Positions 16,385-24,330 of a DNA stretch of 64,000 bases are shown in pieces (position 1 is the first letter of the stretch; the number at the start of each line of letters is the position of its first letter). The translations under genes and the position numbers were made by a program. The notes under the pieces are model-generated. The model saw only the letters and a program-made list of their open reading frames with translations, was not told where the DNA came from and searched no databases. Source of the DNA: Ruminococcus_G sp050944435 (lineage in GTDB: Bacteria > Bacillota > Clostridia > Lachnospirales > Lachnospiraceae); contig JBMNRB010000005.1 of assembly GCA_050944435.1 (NCBI GenBank), positions 100,231 through 164,230 of the forward strand, given 5' to 3'.

Positions 16385-18490
16385 ATGGATTGGAAATATT
16401 ATAGTGAACAGGAAAGCCGGCTGAATTATATTCATAAAGTCAAACCGCTGCTGATAAAAAGCGCTCTTCACAGTGATGAGTCGGAGTATTATCAGTTTCC
16501 CGGCGGCGCCGGAGCGGGTGATAAAGTCACTATTCGTTTCAGGACCAAAAAAAATAATGCAGATGCGGTATATCTGATCAGCGGTTCCATACGGAAAAAG
16601 ATGCAGGTGGCCAGCACAAAAAATGGCTTCGATTATTATGAAACAGAAATTGTACTGGGAAACGAAACACTGCATTATTTTTTTGAAATACAATCAGGAA
16701 AACTGACCTGTTATTATAATGAGCTGGGAGTGACCAGGGATTTAAATGAACAGTATGCCTTTGGAATCGTTCCTGGTTTTTCCACGCCGGACTGGGCCAA
16801 AGGCGCCGTCATGTACCAGATCTTTGTAGACCGGTTTTATAATGGAGACAGAAGCAATGATGTGCTGACCGGCGAGTATTCGTATATCGGAGAACAGGCA
16901 CAGCGGGAAAATCAGTGGAACGCCATGCCGAGAGCCATGGATGTGGGAATTTTTTATGGAGGAGATCTGCAGGGAGTAATAGACAAACTGGATTATCTCC
17001 AGGAGCTGGGAGTGGAAGTGCTGTATTTGAATCCCATTTTCGTATCCCCCTCCAATCATAAATACGACATACAGGATTATGATTATGTGGATCCCCATTA
17101 TGGAAAGATAGTGGAAGATGAGGGGCGGCTGCTGGAAGAAGGAGAACTGGATAACACCAAAGCAAGCAGATACATTAAGAGAGTAACCGGGATTGCCAAT
17201 CTGGAAGCCAGCAATCAAGTACTGATTGAGCTGATTGAAGAGCTTCACAGAAGAGGCATGAAGCTGATATTGGATGGCGTTTTCAATCATTGCGGTTCTT
17301 TTAATAAATGGCTGGACCGTGAACGAATTTATGAAAATGAAAGTTATTATCAAAAAGGTGCTTTCGTTGCTGCCGACAGTCCCTATCACAGCTTTTTTAA
17401 ATTCAATAATGAACACGCCTGGCCTTATAATGAGTTCTATGACGGCTGGTGGGGCCATAACACGCTGCCCAAGCTGAATTATGAGGCTTCTCCCATGCTG
17501 GAGGCTTATATCCTTTATATTGCCAGAAAATGGGTTTCTCCTCCTTATAATGCCGACGGATGGCGGCTGGACGTGGCGGCCGATCTGGGACATAGTCCTG
17601 AATATAATCATCAGTTCTGGAAAAAATTCCGCAAAGCGGTAAAAGAGGCTAATCCGGATGCTCTGATTCTGGCGGAACATTACGGAGACGCTCATTCCTG
17701 GCTGCAGGGAGATGAATGGGATACGGTAATGAATTATGATGCTTTTATGGAACCGGTATCCTGGTTTCTGACCGGCATGGAAAAACACAGCGATGAATAC
17801 AGGGGAGATCTCCTGGGAAACGGACAGTCTTTTACAGACGCCATGCGTTACCATATGGCCCGCTTTTTTGGTCCGTCGCTGTATACGGCAATGAATGAGT
17901 TGGATAATCATGATCACTCCAGATTTTTGACACGGACGAATCATAAGGTGGGAAGAGTGGCGCATCTGGGAGCGGAGGCAGCTTCAGAAGGAGTGAATAA
18001 AGCGGTACTTCGGGAAGCCGTGGTGATTCAGATGACCTGGCCGGGGGCGCCCACATTGTATTATGGGGATGAAGCGGGAGTGTGCGGTTTCACAGATCCG
18101 GATAACCGCAGAACATATCCCTGGGGACAGGAAGATAAGGAGCTTTTGGAATTTTACAAAAGCATCATAGCGGTTCATAAACGATATGAGGTTCTGAAAA
18201 AAGGTTCCTTGCGCCAGATGATGTTTGAACATAATGTTCTGGCCTACGGGCGTTTTTCCATGGATGAGCAGATTGCTGTTGTGATCAATAACCGGGAGGA
18301 AGAGGCGGAAGTGGAAGTACCGGTATGGGAACTGGGAATGGACAACGTACGCAATAAAATTATGGAGCAGATTTTCTGTACCGACCAGGAAGGTTATACG
18401 GAGAAAAAAATTTACCATACGGTAATTGCAGGAATTCTCAGAATTAAAATGAAACCTCAGTCGGCGGTGATTCTTCACCGGAAAGAATAG
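16385..18490 (+). CDS. Glycoside hydrolase family 13 (neopullulanase/cyclomaltodextrinase-like)
   Basis: 701 residues, no signal peptide, so cytoplasmic. An N-terminal beta domain (about 20-125, CBM34-like position) precedes the TIM barrel beginning PDWAKGAVMYQIFVDRF. The four GH13 regions are seen: DGVFNHCG (I), DGWRLDVAAD with the nucleophile Asp near 395 (II), ILAEHYG with the acid/base Glu near 431 (III), and ELDNHDHSR near 508 (IV). A short C-terminal beta domain ends it. Likely acts on imported maltodextrins or pullulan fragments; exact specificity cannot be read. It stands alone with its own promoter. Confidence 0.88.
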   Translation: MDWKYYSEQESRLNYIHKVKPLLIKSALHSDESEYYQFPGGAGAGDKVTIRFRTKKNNADAVYLISGSIRKKMQVASTKNGFDYYETEIVLGNETLHYFFEIQSGKLTCYYNELGVTRDLNEQYAFGIVPGFSTPDWAKGAVMYQIFVDRFYNGDRSNDVLTGEYSYIGEQAQRENQWNAMPRAMDVGIFYGGDLQGVIDKLDYLQELGVEVLYLNPIFVSPSNHKYDIQDYDYVDPHYGKIVEDEGRLLEEGELDNTKASRYIKRVTGIANLEASNQVLIELIEELHRRGMKLILDGVFNHCGSFNKWLDRERIYENESYYQKGAFVAADSPYHSFFKFNNEHAWPYNEFYDGWWGHNTLPKLNYEASPMLEAYILYIARKWVSPPYNADGWRLDVAADLGHSPEYNHQFWKKFRKAVKEANPDALILAEHYGDAHSWLQGDEWDTVMNYDAFMEPVSWFLTGMEKHSDEYRGDLLGNGQSFTDAMRYHMARFFGPSLYTAMNELDNHDHSRFLTRTNHKVGRVAHLGAEAASEGVNKAVLREAVVIQMTWPGAPTLYYGDEAGVCGFTDPDNRRTYPWGQEDKELLEFYKSIIAVHKRYEVLKKGSLRQMMFEHNVLAYGRFSMDEQIAVVINNREEEAEVEVPVWELGMDNVRNKIMEQIFCTDQEGYTEKKIYHTVIAGILRIKMKPQSAVILHRKE

Positions 18491-18491
18491 C

Positions 18492-18520
18492 TTGCATTCT
18501 TCCTGAAAATATGGTATAAA
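18492..18520 (+). promoter_or_regulatory. Promoter of tRNA-Tyr/tRNA-Leu with a leader hairpin
   Basis: TTGCAT (18492-18497), 17-bp spacer, TATAAA (18515-18520). A leader hairpin with an 11-bp stem (18526-18536 with 18547-18557, one G-U pair) lies between it and the tRNA. Confidence 0.6.
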
Positions 18521-18565
18521 TATATCTTGTCAGAACGTTTTTATTAGTTCTGGCAAGATAATTTT

Positions 18566-18647
18566 GGATGGATTCCCGAGTGGCCAAAGGGGGCAGACTG
18601 TAAATCTGTTGGCAACGCCTTCGAAGGTTCGAATCCTTCTCCATCCA
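18566..18647 (+). tRNA. tRNA-Tyr (GTA)
   Basis: 82 bases without encoded CCA. Acceptor GGATGGA pairs with TCCATCC, followed by discriminator A. The anticodon loop CTGTAAA gives GTA. A long variable arm (class II) fits bacterial tRNA-Tyr, and the T-loop is GGTTCGAATCC. Confidence 0.95.
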
Positions 18648-18787
18648 TTAGGCGAAGAAAACGGAACCGAAATATTTATGGTCCAAAACCAAAGCGGTTC
18701 GAATCCTTCTCCATCCATTAGGCGAAGAAAATGGAACCGAAATGTTTATGGTCCAAAACCAAAACGGTTCGAATCCTTCTCCATTTA
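18626..18787 (+). repeat. 70-bp tandem repeat built from the 3' end of tRNA-Tyr
   Basis: The T-arm and acceptor 3' end of tRNA-Tyr plus about 46 bases downstream are repeated with an exact 70-base period. Copy 1 is 18626-18695 (including the real tRNA end), copy 2 is 18696-18765 with three mismatches, and the third is a fragment at 18766-18787. Each copy restarts at GGTTCGAATCCTTCTCCAT. The 3' ends of tRNAs are common integration sites, but no integrase gene is near; replication slippage is equally possible. Confidence 0.93.
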
Positions 18788-18792
18788 TGTAT

Positions 18793-18878
18793 GCCGCAGT
18801 GGCGGAACTGGCAGACGCACAGGACTTAAAATCCTGCGAGGGTTAAACTTCGTACCGGTTCGATTCCGGTCTGCGGCA
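18793..18878 (+). tRNA. tRNA-Leu (TAA)
   Basis: 86 bases, acceptor GCCGCAG / CTGCGGC, discriminator A. The anticodon stem-loop GGACTTAAAATCC gives TAA. Long variable arm (class II) as expected for Leu. Follows the tRNA-Tyr repeat tract and is probably co-transcribed. Confidence 0.95.
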
Positions 18879-18908
18879 CTTTTTAATGAAATCGGAAAAT
18901 AAGAAGAA

Positions 18909-18953
18909 GGCTGAAATTTCTTGTAAAATCAAGGGTTTCAGCCATTTTCTTTG
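18909..18953 (+). terminator. Terminator of the tRNA-Tyr/tRNA-Leu unit
   Basis: GGCTGAAA / TTTCAGCC stem (18909-18916 with 18936-18943), with an inner CTTG...CAAG pairing, followed by ATTTTCTTT. Confidence 0.75.
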
Positions 18954-18985
18954 TTCTTTGCCTGCTGGCGGGGCATAGATAAAAC

Positions 18986-19012
18986 GAACCATTTAACACC
19001 CGTTTGCGTCTA
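18986..19012 (+). promoter_or_regulatory. ECF-type promoter of the D,D-carboxypeptidase gene
   Basis: GAACC (18986-18990), exactly 16 bp, CGTCTA (19007-19012) followed by ATT. This is the ECF pattern (AAC in the -35 box, CGTC in the -10 box). The same elements with the same spacing precede the ECF sigma gene itself at 19943-19969. Confidence 0.75.
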
Positions 19013-19045
19013 ATTTAAAAAAGTAAAAAGGCGGGTGAAGGATGA

Positions 19046-19936
19046 ATGAGAAAATTTATAAGAGTTTTAACCGGTATAGGAATTTTATTCTTGCTTTTGT
19101 TTGTCGGAAGTAAAGTAGACGTGCCGCTGCTTTCCCAGTCCCAGGGGATAAATCTTGAGCATCTGCACAGTCCGCATGCCATTCTGACAGAGGCGGATTC
19201 CGGTAAAGTTCTGGCGGAACATGGGAGTGAAGACAGGATTTATCCTGCGTCTCTCACAAAGATTATGACGGCGGTGCTTGCCATTGAAAATACGGAGGAT
19301 CTGGAAGAAAACATTGTGCTTTCTGAGGAAATTTTTCAACCATTATATGCGCAGAACGCTTCCATGGCGGGATTTCAGCCGGGGGAAGAAGTTCCATTGG
19401 AAGATCTGCTGTATGGTATACTTCTTCCTTCCGGAGCAGAGTGCTGTCTTGCTTTTGCGGATCGGATCGCCGGTTCGGAGAATCAGTTCGCGGTGCTGAT
19501 GAATGAAAAAGCCAAAGAGTTGGGTATGAATAATTCGCATTTTGTCAATTCTACAGGTTTGCATGCCCCGGAACATTATACGACGGTGGGGGATATGGCT
19601 GTTTTGCTGCAATACGCGTTGAAAAATCAATGCTTCAGGAAGGTTTTTACCAGCATCCGGTACAGTACCCATCCTTCGGCCTGTCATCCGGAAGGTTTTA
19701 CCTTTCACAGTACCATGTCCAGCGCCATGGAGAGCGCAGAGATTGCAGACGAGGATATTCTTGGAGGAAAGACAGGCTACACACAGGAGGCGGGATTATG
19801 CCTGGCCAGCCTGGCGCAGATAGGCGGCAAAGAATATATTCTGGTGACGGCCGGGGCCGCCGGTACACACCAGACAGAGCCCTTTCACGTTCTGGATGCG
19901 GTTAATGTTTATAAACAAATCAGAAAAAATTTCTGA
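19046..19936 (+). CDS. D-alanyl-D-alanine carboxypeptidase (peptidase S11 family)
   Basis: 296 residues, trims the terminal D-Ala from peptidoglycan stem peptides outside the membrane. An N-terminal membrane segment (about 5-21) anchors or exports it. The active-site motifs are SLTK at 69-72 (nucleophile Ser), SGA at 129-131 where the family usually has S-x-N, and KTG near 242. The C-terminal beta domain and amphipathic anchor of PBP5-type enzymes are missing. ATG start behind GTGAAGGATGA. Its ECF-type promoter matches that of the sigma factor gene just downstream, so it is probably a cell-envelope stress target. Confidence 0.9.
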   Translation: MRKFIRVLTGIGILFLLLFVGSKVDVPLLSQSQGINLEHLHSPHAILTEADSGKVLAEHGSEDRIYPASLTKIMTAVLAIENTEDLEENIVLSEEIFQPLYAQNASMAGFQPGEEVPLEDLLYGILLPSGAECCLAFADRIAGSENQFAVLMNEKAKELGMNNSHFVNSTGLHAPEHYTTVGDMAVLLQYALKNQCFRKVFTSIRYSTHPSACHPEGFTFHSTMSSAMESAEIADEDILGGKTGYTQEAGLCLASLAQIGGKEYILVTAGAAGTHQTEPFHVLDAVNVYKQIRKNF

Positions 19937-19942
19937 TATAAT

Positions 19943-19969
19943 GAACCATATCCTGTATTCCGGCGTCTA
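19943..19969 (+). promoter_or_regulatory. ECF-type autoregulatory promoter of the sigma factor gene
   Basis: GAACC (19943-19947), 16 bp, CGTCTA (19964-19969), then ATT, matching the upstream carboxypeptidase promoter. A-rich sequence and GGCG follow at both sites. Confidence 0.75.
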
Positions 19970-20032
19970 ATTAATGTAAAACAAAAAAGGCGCCATGATT
20001 TGTTTGGAAACTTGGAAAGGCAAGGATGTTCC

Positions 20033-20560
20033 ATGGATAAAGAAACTTTTGCGGAAAAAGTACTGGCGGCGGAGCTTACCCTATATCACGTGGCAAAAAC
20101 TATACTTCATAATGATACGCTGTGTGAGGACGCCGTACAGGAAGGGATTTTAAAAGCATATGAAAAACTGAATACATTGAAGGAAGAGGCTTATTTTAAA
20201 ACGTGGCTGACCCGCATTGTAATAAACGAATGTTACAGCCAGCAGAGAAAAGCCAAGGCCACCGTTCCCTGGGAAGAATGGGCAGAAAATGAGGCGGCAG
20301 AAGAAAAAGATGATTATTCAGAACTCTATCAGGCAATACGCCGGCTGAAACCCCGGTTCCGCATAGTTGTGGTGCTGTACTATATAGAGGGTTATTCGGT
20401 GAAAGAGATTTCTGACATTTTAAGGATTCCTGCAGGTACAGTAAAAAGCAGGCTGGCCAAGGGCCGGGACATGCTGAAAAAATATATGAAAGGCGGGGTG
20501 GAATATGAAGAAGATAGATTGGGAAAATACCTTTCCGGAGGTACCAGAAAGTTTTCATGA
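20033..20560 (+). CDS. ECF-type RNA polymerase sigma factor
   Basis: 175 residues from ATG 20033 (AAGGATG upstream); an in-frame start at 20000 would add 11 residues without a better site. Region 2 runs through LCEDAVQEGILKAYEKL and YFKTWLTRIVINECY; region 4 has VVVLYYIEGYSVKEISDILRIPAGTVKSRLAKGR, a clear HTH. No region 3, as for ECF sigmas. The next gene, a membrane protein, overlaps it by 56 bases and is the likely anti-sigma factor. A matching promoter upstream implies autoregulation. Confidence 0.92.
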   Translation: MDKETFAEKVLAAELTLYHVAKTILHNDTLCEDAVQEGILKAYEKLNTLKEEAYFKTWLTRIVINECYSQQRKAKATVPWEEWAENEAAEEKDDYSELYQAIRRLKPRFRIVVVLYYIEGYSVKEISDILRIPAGTVKSRLAKGRDMLKKYMKGGVEYEEDRLGKYLSGGTRKFS

Positions 20561-21290
20561 TAAGGTAAGTGCTACATTGATGCATTTGCCGGAAAGAGAG
20601 GAGCAGGATAATATGAGCAGACATACAGGAAAATTCAGTTGGAAAAAGGGGATTGTGATTGCAGCGGCGGCGACGATGGTTCTGGGAACAACAGTGTTTG
20701 CGGCAGGCAGAATCGTGAGTATTACCGGTTCTTCCAGTTCAGAGCCCACTTTCACAGAATTTCCCACGGCAGAGCAGGTAAATCAGGAGATTGGAATTTC
20801 ACCGAAACTGGTAGAGGATTTCCAGAACGGATTTTCCTTCCAAGGCGCCGTTGTGGTAGACGGGGCGCTGCAGGATGCGGAGGGCAATGATGCGGCAAAC
20901 TTTCAGTCTATGAACTTCAATTATGAAAAAGACGGCAGCAGAGTGAATCTGGATGTGAAAGATGCTTCTGTGGAAGAGATGATCGAAGGAGAAGGCATGG
21001 AAGGAACCGGCGGCGGAGAAACTTTGGATTATCAGGATTTAGCTCTTGATTACAGTCAGTATACAAACAAAGTTGTTCCCGCTGATTATGAACTGACGGA
21101 GGAAGATAAAGCGGCAGAGGAAGCAGGCGATATTGTATTCAGCTATGGAGCAGACGATGTTTCTGTATCTGTGGTTAAAACCGTTACCTGGGAGGAAAAC
21201 GGTGTTTCCTATCTCCTGCAGTCAAGTGATGATAATGTGACCAGAAGTGACCTGGTTTCCATGGCACAGGAACTGATTGATTTGGCATGA
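20505..21290 (+). CDS. Probable membrane-bound anti-sigma factor
   Basis: 261 residues. A cytoplasmic N-terminus of about 45 residues (KIDWENTFPEVPESFHDKV) precedes one membrane segment (about 49-68, GIVIAAAATMVLGTTVFAAG), then a large acidic extracytoplasmic part rich in Glu/Asp/Gly without recognised catalytic motif. The arrangement resembles DUF4179-type anti-sigma proteins. The start codon lies inside the sigma gene, giving translational coupling and a fixed ratio, the classic ECF pair layout. A terminator follows at 21328. Confidence 0.78.
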   Translation: MKKIDWENTFPEVPESFHDKVSATLMHLPEREEQDNMSRHTGKFSWKKGIVIAAAATMVLGTTVFAAGRIVSITGSSSSEPTFTEFPTAEQVNQEIGISPKLVEDFQNGFSFQGAVVVDGALQDAEGNDAANFQSMNFNYEKDGSRVNLDVKDASVEEMIEGEGMEGTGGGETLDYQDLALDYSQYTNKVVPADYELTEEDKAAEEAGDIVFSYGADDVSVSVVKTVTWEENGVSYLLQSSDDNVTRSDLVSMAQELIDLA

Positions 21291-21327
21291 TAGTTGACAG
21301 GGCGGATAATTATTGACCCAAAGATGG

Positions 21328-21366
21328 CCCGGAAAGCGAAAAATCAAGCTTTCCGGGTTGCTTTTT
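21328..21366. terminator. Terminator between the anti-sigma and ferritin-like genes
   Basis: Perfect 10-bp stem CCCGGAAAGC / GCTTTCCGGG (21328-21337 with 21348-21357), then TTGCTTTTT. It overlaps the end of the minus-strand gene, so it may serve both convergent genes. Confidence 0.8.
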
Positions 21367-22087
21367 GTCTTTCTGCCAATTGGATGGATTGACGCAGATA
21401 CCCCAGACTTTCAGATAAGAATTTTGAAAATCCGTATCCGCCTGCACGAAACACATTGCCGTAAGCGGTCCAGACTGCCAGGCAGGAGGCTTCCATCAGC
21501 AAGATCCGCGCTCCGTTCATTATAGAACTGTTTTTAAAGTGGCCCAATGTATATGACTGGAAAATGACATGGGGCAGTTCATCGCGGAGCATTTGGCGGC
21601 AGATACTTTTTAAGGTTTTGGAAGTTGTTGCGCTGCTCAGCGCAGAATAGTAGGAAAGAGCAATTATCTCTGCAGTAACAAGCACCGTCACCTCGGAACG
21701 GATTTTCATGGTGCGGCGAAGAAGCTGAAAAATCCGGTTAAGGGGTGTTTTTGTTCTTTGGGGGACTCCATGCCATTTCATAAATTTCGCCAGATAATCG
21801 GAATGCACGTTTTCTTCCTGGATAAACAATTCAATGGCTTTTTGATAAGAATGATCGGCGATCTTATCTGAAAACTCTTCCGCCGCTGATTTTAGATAAG
21901 CTCCGTCGCTGTTTTCTCCTCTTTCAAAAGCCGTAATAGAAGGAAAAATAAGATCCTTAATCCGATTATCCAGAAGTTCTTCCTGGGTAAAGCAGATGTT
22001 AAGCCTTTTCTTTTCCTGATGCTGAAAATACCGGACCCATTGTTCGTAGGTAAAAGATACCATTTTGCTGCTTAATATTGAATACAT
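21344..22087 (-). CDS. Ferritin-like di-iron carboxylate superfamily protein
   Basis: 247 residues, all-helical. Two E/D-x-x-H pairs typical of di-iron four-helix bundles are seen: EENVHSDYLAKF near residue 86 and RDELPHVIFQSY near 160, plus extra Glu in the first and third helices (EEFSDKIADHSYQKAIE; VTAEIIALSYYSALSS). The family cannot be fixed by eye; AurF-type oxygenases and rubrerythrin-like proteins share this layout. It is transcribed towards the anti-sigma gene and stands alone. The oxidant or substrate is unknown. Confidence 0.62.
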   Translation of the reverse strand: MYSILSSKMVSFTYEQWVRYFQHQEKKRLNICFTQEELLDNRIKDLIFPSITAFERGENSDGAYLKSAAEEFSDKIADHSYQKAIELFIQEENVHSDYLAKFMKWHGVPQRTKTPLNRIFQLLRRTMKIRSEVTVLVTAEIIALSYYSALSSATTSKTLKSICRQMLRDELPHVIFQSYTLGHFKNSSIMNGARILLMEASCLAVWTAYGNVFRAGGYGFSKFLSESLGYLRQSIQLAERQKATRKA

Positions 22088-22232
22088 TGTTCATACTCCT
22101 TTCTATTTATTAAATTATATAGGAAAGAGATGAAATTATTGTGAACATTCAGGAAACGCTGCTTTGCTTCCCTTTACTTTTTTGGGGTTCGCATGTATGA
22201 TAATCCTAAGAAATGGAGAAGAAGGTGATGCG

Positions 22233-22952
22233 ATGCTGCGTATAGCGGTTTGCGATGATGACAGGGAAGCGGCCGTCAGCCATGGAAAAATTACAGAAAA
22301 TTGTCTGAGGGAGTTGGGCTGCATGGGAAAGACGGATCTTTATACGTCAAGCGACAACCTGCTCTATGATATTACGGAGGATCATTACTTCTTTGACTTG
22401 ATTCTTTTGGACATTGAGATGCCGGGCTATTCGGGGATGGAGATTGCCAGGCAAATAAGACCCCATCTTCCGGAAGTGAAAATTATCTTTATTACCTCCC
22501 ATATGGAATATGCCATAGACGCCTTTGAATTATCAATTTTTCGTTATGTACCAAAGAATGAGACGGATAAACGGCTTCCCGCTGCCATAAGGGACGCAGT
22601 GAAACTGATTCAGCTGGAGGAGGGAAAGAATTATATTATCCATACCAGCAGCCGTCTGGAAAAAATTCCATACAAAGACATTTACTATATTGAACGGGAG
22701 GGGAAAAATGCAGGCATTGTCACCGGGGGAGGAGTATCCCGGGTAAGAAAGAGTCTGCAGCAGGTTTATGAGGAACTGGGAGCGGAAGAGTTCATCTATG
22801 TGGACCGGGGATGTATTGTAAATCTGATCCATATTATGCAGATCAAAGAGGGGATGGCTGTTTTGAAAAACGGGATTTCCCTGCCCATAAGCCGTTCTCA
22901 TCTGCAGGAAGTGAAAGAAAAAATGAATCATTATTGGGGGGAACACATATGA
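22233..22952 (+). CDS. LytTR-family response regulator
   Basis: 239 residues from the ATG at 22233 (AAGGTG upstream). The receiver domain has the acidic pocket IAVCDDDREA, phospho-acceptor in LILLDIEMPGYSGMEIA and conserved Lys in RYVPKNETDKR. The C-terminal LytTR DNA-binding domain starts KNYIIHTSSRLEKIPYKDI and ends PISRSHLQEVKEKM. Agr/Lyt-type regulators control peptide-signalled or envelope traits. Its stop overlaps the histidine kinase start (ATGA). No agrB or agrD-like gene is adjacent. Confidence 0.92.
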   Translation: MLRIAVCDDDREAAVSHGKITENCLRELGCMGKTDLYTSSDNLLYDITEDHYFFDLILLDIEMPGYSGMEIARQIRPHLPEVKIIFITSHMEYAIDAFELSIFRYVPKNETDKRLPAAIRDAVKLIQLEEGKNYIIHTSSRLEKIPYKDIYYIEREGKNAGIVTGGGVSRVRKSLQQVYEELGAEEFIYVDRGCIVNLIHIMQIKEGMAVLKNGISLPISRSHLQEVKEKMNHYWGEHI

Positions 22953-24241
22953 CAACGGCGCTGATTCTGTTTTTGGGTATGGCAGCGGCGGCTCTGCGGG
23001 GGGCTCTCTGCCTATTCTTCACCGGACATGTACTGACCGCCGGAAAGCACAGAGGGAAAGGGATGGCAGCAGCGGCGGCGGGAACGGCGCTCCTTGCAGG
23101 ACTTACTGCTGCCGCAGGCCTTAAAAATTTCTGGCAGCTTTTGGCGGAAACTCTCTGGATTGTTTTTTGCGTCCTGAGGTTTCAGCATGGGGATGGGAGA
23201 ATGGGGCTTTTTTCCGTGATTTCCTTCGAAATAGGGGTTGGTCTGTGGCAGTTCCTTACTGCAGCCTGGCTGGGGGTGGCCTTTCGCACTCCAGCTTTTT
23301 TTGACGCTGAAACGGGAAAGGGACAGATTGCCGTCTGGCTGCTGTACGGGCTTATGGTTGGGGCGGCCCTGTACCTCTGGAAACATCCGGACAGGACAAA
23401 GCCCTTTGCCTCGGTATTGGCTGTGGCCGGGTTCCTGGGAGCAATCACTTTGTCAGAGCAAAAAATACTGGTGATAGAAAACAATACGTTGGATATGTGG
23501 GTGTGCCTGGCGGCAGTTTTGATGATATTCCTGCTGGTATTTAATATGCGGCGCCAGTATGAGGGTGAGCGGGAACTTGCAAGATTGAAATCTCAGCAGG
23601 CCAGTCTGCTGGAACGGGATTACACCGCGCTGAATCATGCCTATGAGGAAAATGCAAAGCTGTTTCATGATTATCATAATCACATAGGAGTGCTGCGCCG
23701 GCTTCTGGAGCATAAAAAATTGGGGGAGGCCCTGGAATATCTGGATGAACTGCAGGCGCCGGTGAAGGAAATGACAGATACGGTCTGGACAGGAGATGAG
23801 ACGGCAGATTATCTCATCAACAGCAAAGGTGCAAAAGCCCGGGCTGACGGAATCGAGTATCAGGTGCAGATAGAATTTCCCAGGCATACAAATCTGAAAA
23901 GTACAGATCTGTGCGCAATACTGGGGAATCTTTTGGATAATGCCCTGGAAGCGGCAGAGAAGGTTGGGAAGGAGGAACATCCTTTCGTTGGGCTCACCAT
24001 CCGCCGGATCAATCAGATGTTGATCATCAAAGTGGAAAACAGTTTTGCCGCGGCTCCTGTGAAAAAAGATGGAAACTATCAGTCGCTGAAAGAGGAAAAG
24101 GGACTCCACGGCTGGGGGCTGAAAAGCGCCCAGGCCGCCGCCGAAAAATATGACGGAGTGGTACAGACTTCCTGGACAGACAGCACCTTCCGGGCTGTCG
24201 CCACATTGTCCTACCAAGGGGTATCTGTGAAAAATGAGTAG
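22949..24241 (+). CDS. Sensor histidine kinase, GHKL type (AgrC-like)
   Basis: 430 residues from the ATG at 22949, which overlaps the regulator stop and follows GGGGGGAAC. The N-terminal half is polytopic (about six hydrophobic stretches to residue ~200). It is followed by a coiled helix, the H-box LFHDYHNHIGVLRRLL near 250, and an ATPase domain with NLLDNALEAA (N box) and GLHGWGLKSAQ (G box). This is the HPK10/AgrC architecture that usually senses a peptide at the membrane. Ligand unknown. Partner of the LytTR regulator. Confidence 0.92.
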   Translation: MTTALILFLGMAAAALRGALCLFFTGHVLTAGKHRGKGMAAAAAGTALLAGLTAAAGLKNFWQLLAETLWIVFCVLRFQHGDGRMGLFSVISFEIGVGLWQFLTAAWLGVAFRTPAFFDAETGKGQIAVWLLYGLMVGAALYLWKHPDRTKPFASVLAVAGFLGAITLSEQKILVIENNTLDMWVCLAAVLMIFLLVFNMRRQYEGERELARLKSQQASLLERDYTALNHAYEENAKLFHDYHNHIGVLRRLLEHKKLGEALEYLDELQAPVKEMTDTVWTGDETADYLINSKGAKARADGIEYQVQIEFPRHTNLKSTDLCAILGNLLDNALEAAEKVGKEEHPFVGLTIRRINQMLIIKVENSFAAAPVKKDGNYQSLKEEKGLHGWGLKSAQAAAEKYDGVVQTSWTDSTFRAVATLSYQGVSVKNE

Positions 24242-24263
24242 ACGGCGGCAGACTTTCTGTCGC

Positions 24264-24292
24264 TTGTAAATGGGGCGGCGCCATGGTATCAT
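24264..24292 (+). promoter_or_regulatory. Promoter of the greA-containing operon
   Basis: TTGTAA (24264-24269), 17-bp spacer ending TGG, TATCAT (24287-24292); an extended -10 (TGGTATCAT) about 40 bases before the first ATG. Confidence 0.6.
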
Positions 24293-24330
24293 AGACACAA
24301 TGAAAAAGGACAGAGAAAGGTGACAGACGG

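Noticed and set aside
16742..17965. 407-residue minus-strand frame opposite the GH13 gene
   Set aside because: The plus strand contains all four GH13 regions; the opposite frame has no motif, start signal or neighbour.
18626..18787. The 70-bp tRNA-derived repeats as a CRISPR array
   Set aside because: The copies are contiguous direct tandem repeats with no unique spacers, and no cas genes are near.
18564..18902. 112-residue frame across the tRNA-Tyr repeats and tRNA-Leu
   Set aside because: It translates tRNA genes and their repeats, so it is an artefact of conserved RNA sequence.
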